In this document: positions 24,877-33,835 of the stretch, one piece after another
How the letters are laid out: each line of letters opens with the position of its first letter
Numbering within the stretch: position 1 is the first letter of the stretch
DNA from: Brucella haematophila
Lineage (GTDB): Bacteria; Pseudomonadota; Alphaproteobacteria; Rhizobiales; Rhizobiaceae
DNA length: 64,000 nucleotides
Direction: 5' to 3'
NCBI RefSeq assembly: GCF_005938105.1
Contig: NZ_VCPE01000008.1
Span: 124,001 to 188,000, forward strand
Program-made: the position numbers and the translations under genes
Notes under the pieces: model-generated
What the model was told of the DNA's origin: nothing
What the model saw: the letters and a program-made list of their open reading frames with translations, nothing else
Database searches by the model: none

Positions 24877-25827
24877 TTACCTCAGTTTCGGATTGAGAGC
24901 ATCGCGCAGCCAGTCGCCAAGCATATTGACGGCCACGACCAGCAGGCAGAGCTGAATGACGGGGAAGAGCACGATCCACCAGGAACCGGAAAACAGGAAC
25001 TGGTTACCGATACGGATCAGGGTCCCGAGAGAGGGCTGGCTCGGCGGCATGCCGATACCAAGAAAGGAGAGTGTCGCTTCGGTAAGAATGGCCATGCCGA
25101 AATTAAGCGTTGCCGCCACCATGATGGGGGTCAGCGTGTTCGGCAGGATATGTCTCGCCATGATGCGGCGCGCCGGAACGCCGATCAGACGGGCGGCGGA
25201 CACATAATCCTTGCCGGTTTCAACGATGGCCTGAGCGCGTACAGTTCGGGCATATTGCACCCATGCAGAGAGCGCGATGGCCAGAATGAGAACCGCCGAG
25301 GCTCCCACCTCGCGAAGGCTGACCGGCAGCATCTGTCGCACCACGGTTGAAACCAAAATGGCCACCAGAATGGTTGGGATCGACAGCGTGATATCGCCGA
25401 TGCGCATCAGCAGATTGTCGATGAAGCCGCCGAAATAGCCTGAGACCAAACCGGCACTCATGCCAATTACCAACGACAGCACAACAGAAGCGATGCCAAT
25501 GACGATGGAAATGCGCGTGCCATAGAGAATGGCAGACAGCATATCGCGACCTTGCGTATCAGTACCTAGCAGGAAGGGCCATTCGCCGCCCTCTTCCCAG
25601 ATCGGCGGCAGTTCAGCCTTCCACATATCAAGCGCAGCGCCGTCATAGGGGTTTTGCGGTGCAATGAGGGGCGCAAACAATGCCGTCAGGATCAGAACCG
25701 CGAGCAGCGCTGCGCTGATCATCGCGGTCTTGCTGTGTGTGAACGACCACCACAAGTCGCTTTTACGAAGCCGCTGCAAAAGCGATGGGCGCGGGACGGA
25801 AGGGGTTTGAATGGTTGGGGTGCTCAT
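24877..25827 (-). CDS. Oligopeptide-type ABC transporter permease (DppC-like)
   Basis: A 316-residue permease with one N-terminal helix (MISAALLAVLILTALFAPLI), the periplasmic region with LGTDTQGRDMLSAILYGTR, and the coupling loop DYVSAARLIGVPARRIMARHILPN. The start at 25827 has GGAG 9 bases upstream; the ATG at 25854 has only a weak site and is the alternative. It lies 34 bases after the DppB-like gene and just before the cytosine-deaminase-type gene. Confidence 0.92.
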   Translation of the reverse strand: MSTPTIQTPSVPRPSLLQRLRKSDLWWSFTHSKTAMISAALLAVLILTALFAPLIAPQNPYDGAALDMWKAELPPIWEEGGEWPFLLGTDTQGRDMLSAILYGTRISIVIGIASVVLSLVIGMSAGLVSGYFGGFIDNLLMRIGDITLSIPTILVAILVSTVVRQMLPVSLREVGASAVLILAIALSAWVQYARTVRAQAIVETGKDYVSAARLIGVPARRIMARHILPNTLTPIMVAATLNFGMAILTEATLSFLGIGMPPSQPSLGTLIRIGNQFLFSGSWWIVLFPVIQLCLLVVAVNMLGDWLRDALNPKLR

Positions 25828-25861
25828 CGGCTTTGACTCCACAATCGGTTCCATGGGCAAC

Positions 25862-26830
25862 TCAACGCGCCGTGCGCAGGCGTGGATCGATCACCGCATA
25901 GGCAATGTCCACGAAAGTGTTGAGCACAACGAAGATGAAGGAAATGATGCAGAGATAGGCTGCCATGACCGGGATATCGAGGAAGGTAACGGCCTGAATG
26001 AACAACATGCCCATGCCTGGCCATTGAAACACGGTTTCGGTGATCAGCGCGAAGGCGATCAGCGAACCGACATTCATTGCTGTCATGGTCACAACTGGCA
26101 TCAGGCAGTTGCGAAGCGCATGACGAAAATAGATGCGCCAGCGCGGAATGCCACGGGCACGGGCGAATTTCACATAGTCCGAACGCAGCACTTCCAGCAT
26201 TTCAGCGCGAACCAGACGCATGACAAGCGTGACTTGGTAAAGCGACAGCGCAATCGCTGGCAGCAAAATCGCGATACGACCGGAATGCGTCAACAATCCA
26301 GTGGACCACCAGCCAAGCTGTACGACATCACCTCGTCCGAAAGCCGGGAACCAACCAAGCGTAACCGAGAAAACCAGAATGAGCAGGATACCGACCACAA
26401 AACTTGGCAGTGAGACACCGACAATGGAGAGAAACTGCAATCCCTCCGTGTACCATTTCCCACGTTTGATCGCAGTCAGCACGCCAAGGGGAAGGCCGAG
26501 CAACAGCGAGATCAAGGTGGCCACCAGAACCAGTTCCAGTGTTGCCGGAAAGCGCTCGGCGATAAGGCCAAGCACATCCTGACCATTGCGATAGGAGATG
26601 CCAAAATTGCCTTGAGCGGCGTTCACCACGAACCGGGTATATTGCGTCATCAGGCCATCGTTAAGCCCCAGACGCTCACGCAGATTATCGCGGTCGGCCT
26701 GTGTCATCTGTTCGTTGGCCATCATCTCGACGGGGTCGCCCGCCAGACGAAAGATCAAAAAGGCCAGCAAAGCAACCGCCAGCATGACCATGATGGCATT
26801 GGCCAGACGCTTGATGATAAAAACCAGCAT
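25862..26830 (-). CDS. Oligopeptide-type ABC transporter permease (DppB-like)
   Basis: A 322-residue permease with the family's N-terminal helix (MLVFIIKRLANAIMVMLAVALLAFLIFRLAGDP, described by residues 1-33), the loop SYRNGQDVLGLI, and the coupling region YVKFARARGIPRWRIYFRHALRN. It starts with ATG at 26830 after AAGGAATTCAC. A strong hairpin (26850-26880) stands between it and the binding-protein gene upstream. Confidence 0.92.
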   Translation of the reverse strand: MLVFIIKRLANAIMVMLAVALLAFLIFRLAGDPVEMMANEQMTQADRDNLRERLGLNDGLMTQYTRFVVNAAQGNFGISYRNGQDVLGLIAERFPATLELVLVATLISLLLGLPLGVLTAIKRGKWYTEGLQFLSIVGVSLPSFVVGILLILVFSVTLGWFPAFGRGDVVQLGWWSTGLLTHSGRIAILLPAIALSLYQVTLVMRLVRAEMLEVLRSDYVKFARARGIPRWRIYFRHALRNCLMPVVTMTAMNVGSLIAFALITETVFQWPGMGMLFIQAVTFLDIPVMAAYLCIISFIFVVLNTFVDIAYAVIDPRLRTAR

Positions 26831-26849
26831 GTGAATTCCTTGGGAACAG

Positions 26850-26880
26850 GATGCTCCGGTGCGACGTGCCCCGGAGCATC
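26850..26880 (-). terminator. Intercistronic hairpin between binding-protein and permease genes
   Basis: Stem 26850-26859 with 26871-26880 (GATGCTCCGG/CCGGAGCATC), 11-base loop, no T-run. Its position just after the binding-protein stop suggests partial termination or 3'-end protection, so that more binding protein than permease is made (inference). Confidence 0.65.
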
Positions 26881-26889
26881 TTGATGAGA

Positions 26890-28452
26890 CTATTCGGCAA
26901 AATGCGTCAGCCAGTGACGCGGCTTGTTGTCTGGCAACTGGACGATATGATCAATCTTATTCGACATGACCCACGCCATCGGCTGTTGATGCAGCGGCAG
27001 CATGACGATCTCGTCCTTGACCATTTGCAGGGCCTTTGTCTGCAACGCCAGCCGCTTGCTGCGATCCATCTCGGTGGATGCCTCAATAACCAGCTTGTCG
27101 ATTTCCGGATAGCTCCAGCCACCCCAGTTGAAGACACCGGCATTATCGGTTTTGGTTTCAATCATCTGTAACAGGATCGAATAGCTGTCGAGCATCGGCT
27201 CAGTCGCCCAGCCAATGATATAGACGTCAGCCTTGCCGCCCGTACGTTTTGGTGCCTGCGCAGCCGTTGGTGCAATATCAAGCTGCGGTTTGAACCCGCC
27301 ACGGCTCAACATGTTCACGAGCCCCTGGCACAGTTCTTCTTCGTTCACATAAGCATCGGTCGTGCAGACCAGTGTGAACGGAAAATCCGTAGCGCCAGCC
27401 TCAGCCAGAAGCTTTTTCGACAGGGCCGGATCATAGGCAAGTGTGGTATCCAGTTCCGGTGTGTAGCCAGGAATTTCCGGCGCAACCACCGCGCCTGCCG
27501 TGCGCGACTTGCCGCGCATGATACGTTTCTGTATCAGGTCGCGATCAAGTGAATGTGCGAAAGCCTGACGCACGCGCAAGTCGTTGAATTTGTTTTCCGA
27601 TCCGTTTTCGAGTTTCGGCTTGCGATTGAAGCCCATCATGACAGTGCGCAAATCGGTACGTTCCATGACCTTCAGGTCAGGCTGCGCCTGAAGACGCGGC
27701 AAATCCTGCGATGGCGCGCTTTCTGTAAAATTGACTTCTCCGGAGAGGAGTGCCGCCACGCGTGTTGCAGCCGACGTAATCGGATTGAACTCGATGCGGT
27801 CAATATTGGACTTGGACGCCTTGTCCCACCAGTCCGGGTTCTTGACCAGAATGGTCTTGGAATCCGGCACGCGGCTTTCCAGCTTGAACGGACCCGTACC
27901 ATTGGTGTGGTAGGTTGCATAACCTTCGATCTTGGCGCCAACGTCGGTGGGTTTTTCCGAATTATTGGTCTTCAGCCAGCCAGCGTCGAAGATGTGAATA
28001 TTGGTGAGGTCGTTAAGGAGCAGCGGATAAGGGCCGCTCAACTCGATATCGATTGTGTAGTCGTCCACTTTCTTCGAAGACTTGTAGGCCGGCAAGTTAC
28101 CACGCAGCGGCGAAACCGGATCGCTGACGCGCTTCAGCGAAGCGAGCACATCGTCGGCATTGAAATCAGCGCCATCATGAAACTTGACACCCTTGCGCAG
28201 ATGAAAACGCCAAACCGTCTCGGAAACATTTTCCCAGGATTCAGCAAGCGCAGGCTCGATCTTCAGCTCGGCGTCGTAGCGCACGAGGCCTTCATAGATG
28301 TGATTGAGGAAGGACAGCGTATAGCTGTCGCCATAAGAATAGGGATCAAGCGAATAGATATCGCGCGCAGCGCCCCATTTGAGCGTTTCGGCGTGGCCAG
28401 CCAATGTCAGCCCAGCCAGCATTGTGGCCGCAAGGCCAAGTTTTCTTAACAT
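26890..28452 (-). CDS. Family 5 ABC substrate-binding protein (cluster C, first)
   Basis: A 520-residue oligopeptide/dipeptide-type periplasmic binding protein. Starting at 28452 gives the signal peptide Met-Leu-Arg-Lys, a Leu/Ala core and Gly-His-Ala; the longer frame to 28512 adds a charged N terminus unlike a signal. Family landmarks are SLDPYSYGD, WRFHLRKGVKFHDGADFNADDV, TGPFKLES and LPLHQQPMAW. It heads the operon of permeases, amidohydrolases and ATPases. Family 5 proteins also carry non-peptide ligands, so the nearby hydrolases may tell more about the cargo. Confidence 0.92.
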   Translation of the reverse strand: MLRKLGLAATMLAGLTLAGHAETLKWGAARDIYSLDPYSYGDSYTLSFLNHIYEGLVRYDAELKIEPALAESWENVSETVWRFHLRKGVKFHDGADFNADDVLASLKRVSDPVSPLRGNLPAYKSSKKVDDYTIDIELSGPYPLLLNDLTNIHIFDAGWLKTNNSEKPTDVGAKIEGYATYHTNGTGPFKLESRVPDSKTILVKNPDWWDKASKSNIDRIEFNPITSAATRVAALLSGEVNFTESAPSQDLPRLQAQPDLKVMERTDLRTVMMGFNRKPKLENGSENKFNDLRVRQAFAHSLDRDLIQKRIMRGKSRTAGAVVAPEIPGYTPELDTTLAYDPALSKKLLAEAGATDFPFTLVCTTDAYVNEEELCQGLVNMLSRGGFKPQLDIAPTAAQAPKRTGGKADVYIIGWATEPMLDSYSILLQMIETKTDNAGVFNWGGWSYPEIDKLVIEASTEMDRSKRLALQTKALQMVKDEIVMLPLHQQPMAWVMSNKIDHIVQLPDNKPRHWLTHFAE

Positions 28453-28849
28453 AGATTTTGCTCCGCTTCTGGAAATTTGCGCCTCCTTTTTTGGAGGTCT
28501 GTTTTCATGCATCGCAGCATCCGTTTCGGTGCTGCGTTTTCAGTGCCTGCTCACGCCATGACGGCGGGTAATACTGATTTCTCCCTTTTGAGGTGACCTG
28601 CCTCCCAGATCACGAAGGGCAGTATTGCCAGTCGATATAAAGTTGTCAACGTAATTGTAGACAATTTTTTGGGTTTCAATAACCTATTTGTCGACAACTA
28701 TGCTCTACAATTAGTCAACCATTGCCACATTTCTATGCAGCAACCGAAGTGACGGCCTTTCAATGAGCATTGCGGCTTTTCAGCTTGTTCGCCCATAAAA
28801 AAAGCGCCTCACCATGGTGAAGCGCTTTTCAGTTTTCGCGTTACTGGCC
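28453..28849. promoter_or_regulatory. Promoter region of the cluster C transport operon with operator-like palindromes
   Basis: No gene. 28654-28665 reads ATTGTAGACAAT (extended to AATTGT-AG-ACAATT from 28653 to 28666), and 28688-28697 is the perfect palindrome TTGTCGACAA; a third related TTGTCAAC starts at 28643. They are spaced by about three helical turns, 34 bases centre to centre between the first two. The right end carries the terminator of the upstream gene (28800-28829). Confidence 0.7.
28800..28829. terminator. Terminator after the second binding-protein gene
   Basis: AAAAGCGC (28800-28807) pairs with GCGCTTTT (28822-28829), and inside TCACC pairs with GGTGA. A-run on the left and T-run on the right allow termination in both directions. 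It lies 20 bases past the stop at 28850. Confidence 0.85.
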
Positions 28850-30430
28850 TTACTCAGCCATTTGCGTATGCCAATGACGCGGCTTGTTATCGGCTCGGAA
28901 GTCCACGCTCTTGACCTTGCCCAGCATCCCCCATGCAATCGGCTGCTGGTGAAGCGGGATCAGAATTGCCTTGTCCTTGGCAACTTTCAGCGCCTGTTCT
29001 TCCAGAGCAAGACGCTTCGCCGTATCCGGCTCCTGTGCTGCCTTTTTCATCAGCTCATCAAGTTCAGGATAAGACCAGCCACCATAGTTGGATACGCCGG
29101 TGGAACCGCTGCGTGTGGAAAGCACCTGCGAAAGCAACGAATAGGCATCAAGTGTGGGTTCATTGGCCCAGCTCAGATTGAACATGTCAGCCTTGCCATT
29201 GGTGCGCTTGGGCTGCTGAACGGCACGCGGGCCCATATCGATGGACGGTTCGAAACCGCCGCGTTTCATCATATTGGCGATGCCCGAGCAGATATCTTCC
29301 TCGTTGATGCTCTCGTCATTCATGCAAAGATAGTTGAACGTCAGGCCCTTCTGACCAGCTTCTTCAAGCAGCTTTTGGGCGAGTTTGGGATCGGCTGGCT
29401 GATAGGTGTCGAGCGCTTTCGAATAGCCGGCAATTTCAGGCGCAATCAGCGAACCGGAAGGACGCGCCAAACCACGCATGATCTTTTTGTTGATCAAATC
29501 GCGATCAATACTCGCCTCGACGGCCTGACGCACGCGAACATCCAGGAACGGGTTCGGACGTCCGTCCTCAAGCTTTTCCTTGCCGTTGAAGCCAATGAAA
29601 ACCGTACGCAACTCGGTACGCTTGTCGACCTTGATGCCCGGTGTTGATTCCAGACGAGGAATATCCTGAATTGGCGCTGAATCAACCAGATCGATTTCAT
29701 TGGAAAGAAGCGCCGCAACGCGCGTCGCAGCCGAGGAGATCGGAATATACTCGATGCGATCCAGATTGTGCTTCTTCTGATCCCACCACTGATCATTGAC
29801 GATCAGAACCGTCTTTGAATCGGGAACGCGGCTATCAAGCTTGAACGGGCCGGTACCATTGGTGTTATGCGTGGCATAATTCTCGGTCTTGGACGCGATA
29901 TCAGTCGGCTTTTCAGCATTATTGTCCTTCAACCACGTCGCGTTGAACATGAAAATATTGGTCATGTCATTGAGGAACAGCGCGGATGGCGCCGAAACCT
30001 CGATATCGACTGTGGAATCGTCCACCTTCTTGACACCGACATAGAGCGGAATATTGCCGCGCAGAGGTGATGTTGGGTCCGAAACGCGGTTCATGGAAGC
30101 CACGACATCGTCAGCCGTGAAATCTGCGCCATTGTGGAACTTCACGCCCTTGCGAAGGGTAAAGCGCCAGAACTTGTTATCAACCAGCTTCCATTCGGTT
30201 GCCAGCGCAGGCTCGATCTCGAAGTTCGGGCCGTAGCGGATCAGACCTTCGTAAATGTGGTTCAGGAAAGCCAGATTGGATGTGGATGGAACAGAATCAG
30301 GATCGAGCGAATAGATATCCGCACGACTGCCCCAACGTAACGTAGCCGCGTCGGCAGAACTGGCCAGCGCCGGAGCCGCAATGGCAGCTGCCATCAGGGC
30401 CGATATAAAAAACCTATTTAAACGCGACAT
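28850..30430 (-). CDS. Family 5 ABC substrate-binding protein (cluster C, second)
   Basis: A 526-residue paralogue of the protein at 26890, with the same landmarks (WRFTLRKGVKFHNGADFTADDV, TGPFKLDS, IPLHQQPIAWGM) and very similar overall sequence. The ATG at 30430 follows GAGGGGAAAAGC and starts a signal peptide ending Ala-Leu-Ala-Ser. It forms a single-gene unit with its own promoter and terminator, and shares the permease and ATPase genes of cluster C by inference. Two binding proteins for one importer would broaden substrate range. Confidence 0.92.
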   Translation of the reverse strand: MSRLNRFFISALMAAAIAAPALASSADAATLRWGSRADIYSLDPDSVPSTSNLAFLNHIYEGLIRYGPNFEIEPALATEWKLVDNKFWRFTLRKGVKFHNGADFTADDVVASMNRVSDPTSPLRGNIPLYVGVKKVDDSTVDIEVSAPSALFLNDMTNIFMFNATWLKDNNAEKPTDIASKTENYATHNTNGTGPFKLDSRVPDSKTVLIVNDQWWDQKKHNLDRIEYIPISSAATRVAALLSNEIDLVDSAPIQDIPRLESTPGIKVDKRTELRTVFIGFNGKEKLEDGRPNPFLDVRVRQAVEASIDRDLINKKIMRGLARPSGSLIAPEIAGYSKALDTYQPADPKLAQKLLEEAGQKGLTFNYLCMNDESINEEDICSGIANMMKRGGFEPSIDMGPRAVQQPKRTNGKADMFNLSWANEPTLDAYSLLSQVLSTRSGSTGVSNYGGWSYPELDELMKKAAQEPDTAKRLALEEQALKVAKDKAILIPLHQQPIAWGMLGKVKSVDFRADNKPRHWHTQMAE

Positions 30431-30501
30431 GCTTTTCCCCTCATCCATAACGATAAGATTGTTGGACTGAATTTCGTTGCAGTATCTTAATCCATTCTTT
30501 T

Positions 30502-30525
30502 ATTGTCAACGATATTGTCGCCAAT
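30502..30525. promoter_or_regulatory. Tandem degenerate ATTGT-NN-ACAAT sites in a divergent promoter
   Basis: ATTGTCAACGAT (30502-30513) and ATTGTCGCCAAT (30514-30525) each differ by one half-site base from the pattern. They lie between the binding-protein gene (start 30430) and the plus-strand amidohydrolase (start 30606), so they could control both. Confidence 0.58.
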
Positions 30526-30605
30526 TAAGTTCAAAAACATCGACACATCGATATGAGACCACACAGTGTCAAACGTTGTCGTCATGGACATAAAAAGGGG
30601 AAGAT

Positions 30606-32081
30606 ATGACTGGATTGCTGCTGCTTCACGGAACGGTCGTGACAGTCGATAAAACACGGCGGATTATCGAAGATGGAGCCGTGGCGGTCGAGAACGACAG
30701 AATTGTCGACATCGGCACATCACAAGACCTCTCCCCCCGCCATACCGACAAGAAGACAATCGACTGTCGCGGCAAGATGCTCATTCCAGGTCTCATTGAC
30801 GCGCACGGCCATGCCGGTCACGCGCTGATCCGCAGCATTGCCGCCGACACCAATTCGCTTTGGATGCGGATCGTCACGCCAACCTATTATCATTATGTGA
30901 CCCGCGATTACTGGTACGCTGATGGTCTCGTTTCCGGCCTGGAAAGGTTGTGCGCTGGCGTGACAACCTCGGCCAGCATCATCACTTCCATGCCGCGCAG
31001 TGACGATCCGGTTTTTGCAGCCAATCACGCGCGCGCCTATGCGGAACTCGGCCTGCGTGAAATCATCTGCGTCGGCCCCGCTGGGCTACCATGGCCGCAA
31101 TCGGTGACACGATGGGAAAGCGGCAAGCCTGTGCGTGATACTGTTTCATTCGAAGAAATGATTGAGGGTGCAGAAGCCACTATTGAGAGTCTCAACGGAA
31201 CAGCCGACGGCCGTATCAGGGTTTTTCTGACGCCTTTCACAATCGTCCCTTCGGTCGAGCCATCGAACGCTTCCACACCGGATTTTGCCGTCAATCTGAC
31301 GGAGAACGACCGGATGCAAGCGCGCCGTATTCGCGAAACCGCACGCAAATGGGGCGTTCGCATCCATTCCGATGCCTTTGCCGGCCAAGTTCGGATGGCA
31401 TATCAGGACAAGGAAAATGCGCTGCTGGGTCCCGATGTGCATTTGCAGCACTGCTGGGGCATCTCACATGAGGAAATAGATATCCTTGCCGAAACCGGCA
31501 CCCACGTCACCCATGCGCCGCCCGGACGTTCCACGCCGATTATGCAGATGCTTGCGCGGGGCGTTCCCGTCGCGATCACATCGGATGGCGCAGCGCCGAG
31601 CCGCCATTTTGATATGCTGCAAGTCGCGCGGATCGCGCAATCAACCCAGCATATACTGCACAATCACGACCGATACCTTCTGCCGCCCGGCAAAGTGTTC
31701 GAGATGATCACCATCGACGCGGCGCGTGCCATTGGTATGGATCATGAGATCGGTTCTCTTGAAACTGGCAAGAAAGCAGATATCGCGATCATCGATATGC
31801 GTAAACCGCATCTGACGCCCAATTGGATGCCGGTCCATCGGCTGGTTCATCAGGTTCTTGGCAGCGATGTTGATACTGTCATCGTGGATGGCAAGATTAT
31901 CATGCAGGACGGCGTGGTCCTAACTGCCGATATGCACGAGGCGCTTGCCTTCGGTGAAGCAGAGGCGCGTGCTCTGGTCGCCCGAGCCGGACTGGACGCC
32001 CATATGCACGATCCCGGCTGGGGTCAGTTGCAGCGCACTTTCGAACAGCCGGTCGTTCCGCCCTCACCTCCCGAATGTTGA
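30606..32081 (+). CDS. Amidohydrolase, chlorohydrolase/deaminase type (SsnA/AtzA-like)
   Basis: A 491-residue amidohydrolase with a complete metal site: PGLIDAHGHAGHAL (HxH) near residue 64, a His in IHSDAFAG, a His in LQHCWGIS and the strand-8 Asp in ITSDGAAPS; the C-terminal ADIAIIDM and VIVDGKIIM complete the composite domain. The family includes guanine and adenosine deaminases, atrazine chlorohydrolase and SsnA. GGGGAAG precedes the ATG. It is divergent from the second binding-protein gene, with shared operator-like sites, and is the third amidohydrolase of cluster C. Confidence 0.9.
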   Translation: MTGLLLLHGTVVTVDKTRRIIEDGAVAVENDRIVDIGTSQDLSPRHTDKKTIDCRGKMLIPGLIDAHGHAGHALIRSIAADTNSLWMRIVTPTYYHYVTRDYWYADGLVSGLERLCAGVTTSASIITSMPRSDDPVFAANHARAYAELGLREIICVGPAGLPWPQSVTRWESGKPVRDTVSFEEMIEGAEATIESLNGTADGRIRVFLTPFTIVPSVEPSNASTPDFAVNLTENDRMQARRIRETARKWGVRIHSDAFAGQVRMAYQDKENALLGPDVHLQHCWGISHEEIDILAETGTHVTHAPPGRSTPIMQMLARGVPVAITSDGAAPSRHFDMLQVARIAQSTQHILHNHDRYLLPPGKVFEMITIDAARAIGMDHEIGSLETGKKADIAIIDMRKPHLTPNWMPVHRLVHQVLGSDVDTVIVDGKIIMQDGVVLTADMHEALAFGEAEARALVARAGLDAHMHDPGWGQLQRTFEQPVVPPSPPEC

Positions 32082-32142
32082 AGGCCGCGACCATAGTCCG
32101 TCAGCGGGTACACGGTCGCCGACACGACTTACTGAATAGGTT

Positions 32143-32880
32143 TCAGCTATCCACAATATTGCTCAACGGCGACCCGAAAGCGCCGTTGAACCCGCGATAG
32201 CGCTGATGGCTGCGATTGAGGTGTGCCTGCATCGCTTCACGTGCCTGCTCAGCATTCCCGGCACTAATCGCTTCACAAATGGCGCGATGCTCGATAACGG
32301 TGTTCTGGATATAATCAGGCGTGATAAGCGAGGGGTTCAGATCCCGCGAAAATGCTGGCTGTGGCAGTATCTTCAGGCTCATGACGCTGAAAAATTCGAT
32401 AAACGCCAGATTATTCGTGGCTTCCGATATGGATCGGTGGAAAATGAAGTCCAGCTCATCCAGCGCTTCTTCATTCTCAATAGAAGCCTCGAACTGCTTC
32501 AGCGCTTCCCACATATTGGCTTCCTGCGCCCATGACCGACGCTGTGCGGCCAATCCGGCGGCATGGACTTCAAAAGCCATACGCAATTCGAGCAAATCCA
32601 TGAATGGAAGCGAAAGCCGCGCCAGCGGCTCCAGCATGGAATCGTCCGAGACGGGAGGAGCTGCCTTTCCGGGATCGCGAATAAATATTCCGACTCCGTG
32701 CTTTGCTTCCAGCAATCCGTCAGAACGCAAAGCTGCCACAGCTTCCCGGATAACCGTGCGGCTGACACCAAGCTTGTCACCAAGCTCGGCAAGGGTTGGC
32801 AACTTGTCCCCGACCTGAAGCGTACCATCACCAATCAGTGTCTTGAGGCTCTCAATCGTTCGCGATGTCAGTGTTTTCAA
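32143..32880 (-). CDS. GntR family regulator, FCD subfamily (cluster D)
   Basis: A 245-residue regulator with HTH (LGVSRTVIREAVAALRSDGLLEAKHGVGIFI) and an FCD domain including LDFIFHRSISEATNN. The start is uncertain. I chose TTG at 32880 (Met-Lys-Thr-Leu-Thr-Ser-Arg) behind GACAGG, because the ATG at 32958 has no ribosome-binding site and lies only 8 bases from the palindrome GTGATAATATCTC (32966-32978), and the extra residues are unlike the family. The same palindrome is perfect at 33242-33254 before ridA, so it likely represses itself and the divergent transporter/hydantoinase operon. Confidence 0.87.
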   Translation of the reverse strand: MKTLTSRTIESLKTLIGDGTLQVGDKLPTLAELGDKLGVSRTVIREAVAALRSDGLLEAKHGVGIFIRDPGKAAPPVSDDSMLEPLARLSLPFMDLLELRMAFEVHAAGLAAQRRSWAQEANMWEALKQFEASIENEEALDELDFIFHRSISEATNNLAFIEFFSVMSLKILPQPAFSRDLNPSLITPDYIQNTVIEHRAICEAISAGNAEQAREAMQAHLNRSHQRYRGFNGAFGSPLSNIVDS

Positions 32881-32965
32881 TATGAGCCTGTCCCGGTGGA
32901 AAATATTGTCTTTCCATGGTGATACGCGGTTAGCAAGCTCAAGACAAGATACTATCATCACATCA

Positions 32966-32978
32966 GTGATAATATCTC
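32966..32978. promoter_or_regulatory. GTGATA-A-TATCAC-like site upstream of the cluster D GntR gene
   Basis: GTGATAATATCTC matches the perfect palindrome at 33242-33254 in 12 of 13 positions. Autoregulation is inferred. Confidence 0.65.
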
Positions 32979-33000
32979 TTGAAGCTAAGCCACTCAACAC

Positions 33001-33323
33001 CCGCTATTCAAACACCCGAAACCGCGTCAAAGGGGCACCCTCGGAACAAAACACACTGGCAAAAATAGATTTTCAAATTTCGCAGCACAACCTTCTGAAT
33101 TCGCCCAAAAGTTGATCAGTGAGCTGTTTTATATGGCATAACGCCCATTTTCACATGTCTCTTCATAAAAAATAGCGCCAGAGATTCATTCTTGACAAGT
33201 GATATTATTTCAGCAAACCTAATATCACAACAAGACGCCATGTGATAATATCACTATGGAGTTGCGAATAGCTCGATGCTGAAGCAATTGCAGAACAGGC
33301 GAACAAAAACAGGGGAATTCGAG
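33001..33323. promoter_or_regulatory. Cluster D divergent promoter with three operator-like sites
   Basis: No gene. GTGATATTATTTC (33198-33210), a half-site TAATATCAC (33219-33227) and the perfect 13-base palindrome GTGATAATATCAC (33242-33254) precede ridA. TTGACA at 33191-33196 could be a -35 box just before the first site; I cannot fix a -10 box. Confidence 0.68.
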
Positions 33324-33791
33324 ATGGGAATCGTTTCTTCCAGACTGGCGGAGTTGGGCCTTGCCTTGCCCAGCGTGACGGCCCCGAGCGGAACCTATGT
33401 TCCGTTTCGGTTGAGTGGAAGCACACTCTACATTTCCGGACAGGTGCCCCGCGTCGACGGTGTTGACTGTTATCTGGGCCTCGTCGGCGACACCATGGAT
33501 ATAGCGGAAGCCTATCAGGCAGCGCGTGTCTGCGCGCTCAATCTTCTGGCACGCGCCTCAATGGCCATTGATGGCGATCTCGACCGCATTTCAGCCTGTT
33601 TGCAGGTGCGCGGCTTTGTGAATGCGGTGCCCAACTTCAAAGATCATCCCGCCGTGATTGATGGAGCCTCCGATCTTCTGCTCGAAGTTTTCGGCGAGAA
33701 AGGTCGACATGCCCGCACTGCACTGGGCGCTGGCTCCCTGCCACGGGGATTTGCTGTCGAAGTCGACGCCATTTTCGAAGTTCAGCCCTGA
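33324..33791 (+). CDS. RidA/YjgF family protein
   Basis: A 155-residue RidA-superfamily protein, longer than RidA itself (about 128) and closer to the group typified by VTAPSGTYVPFRLSGSTLYISGQVP with a late ARTALGAGSLPRG. The family's Arg of the active site is present in the HARTALG segment. RidA removes reactive enamine/imine intermediates; this subgroup often travels with amino-acid catabolic operons. AGGGGAATTCGAG precedes the ATG at 33324; the in-frame ATG at 33276 lacks a comparable site. It is the first gene of the cluster D operon. Confidence 0.87.
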   Translation: MGIVSSRLAELGLALPSVTAPSGTYVPFRLSGSTLYISGQVPRVDGVDCYLGLVGDTMDIAEAYQAARVCALNLLARASMAIDGDLDRISACLQVRGFVNAVPNFKDHPAVIDGASDLLLEVFGEKGRHARTALGAGSLPRGFAVEVDAIFEVQP

Positions 33792-33835
33792 ACGGGCGAT
33801 TTCCGTTCTGCCTACACATATGAAGCGAGAGATAG

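Noticed and set aside
32163-32189. Hairpin-like repeat near the end of the cluster D GntR gene
   Set aside because: It lies within coding sequence and has no T-run, so I do not call it a terminator.
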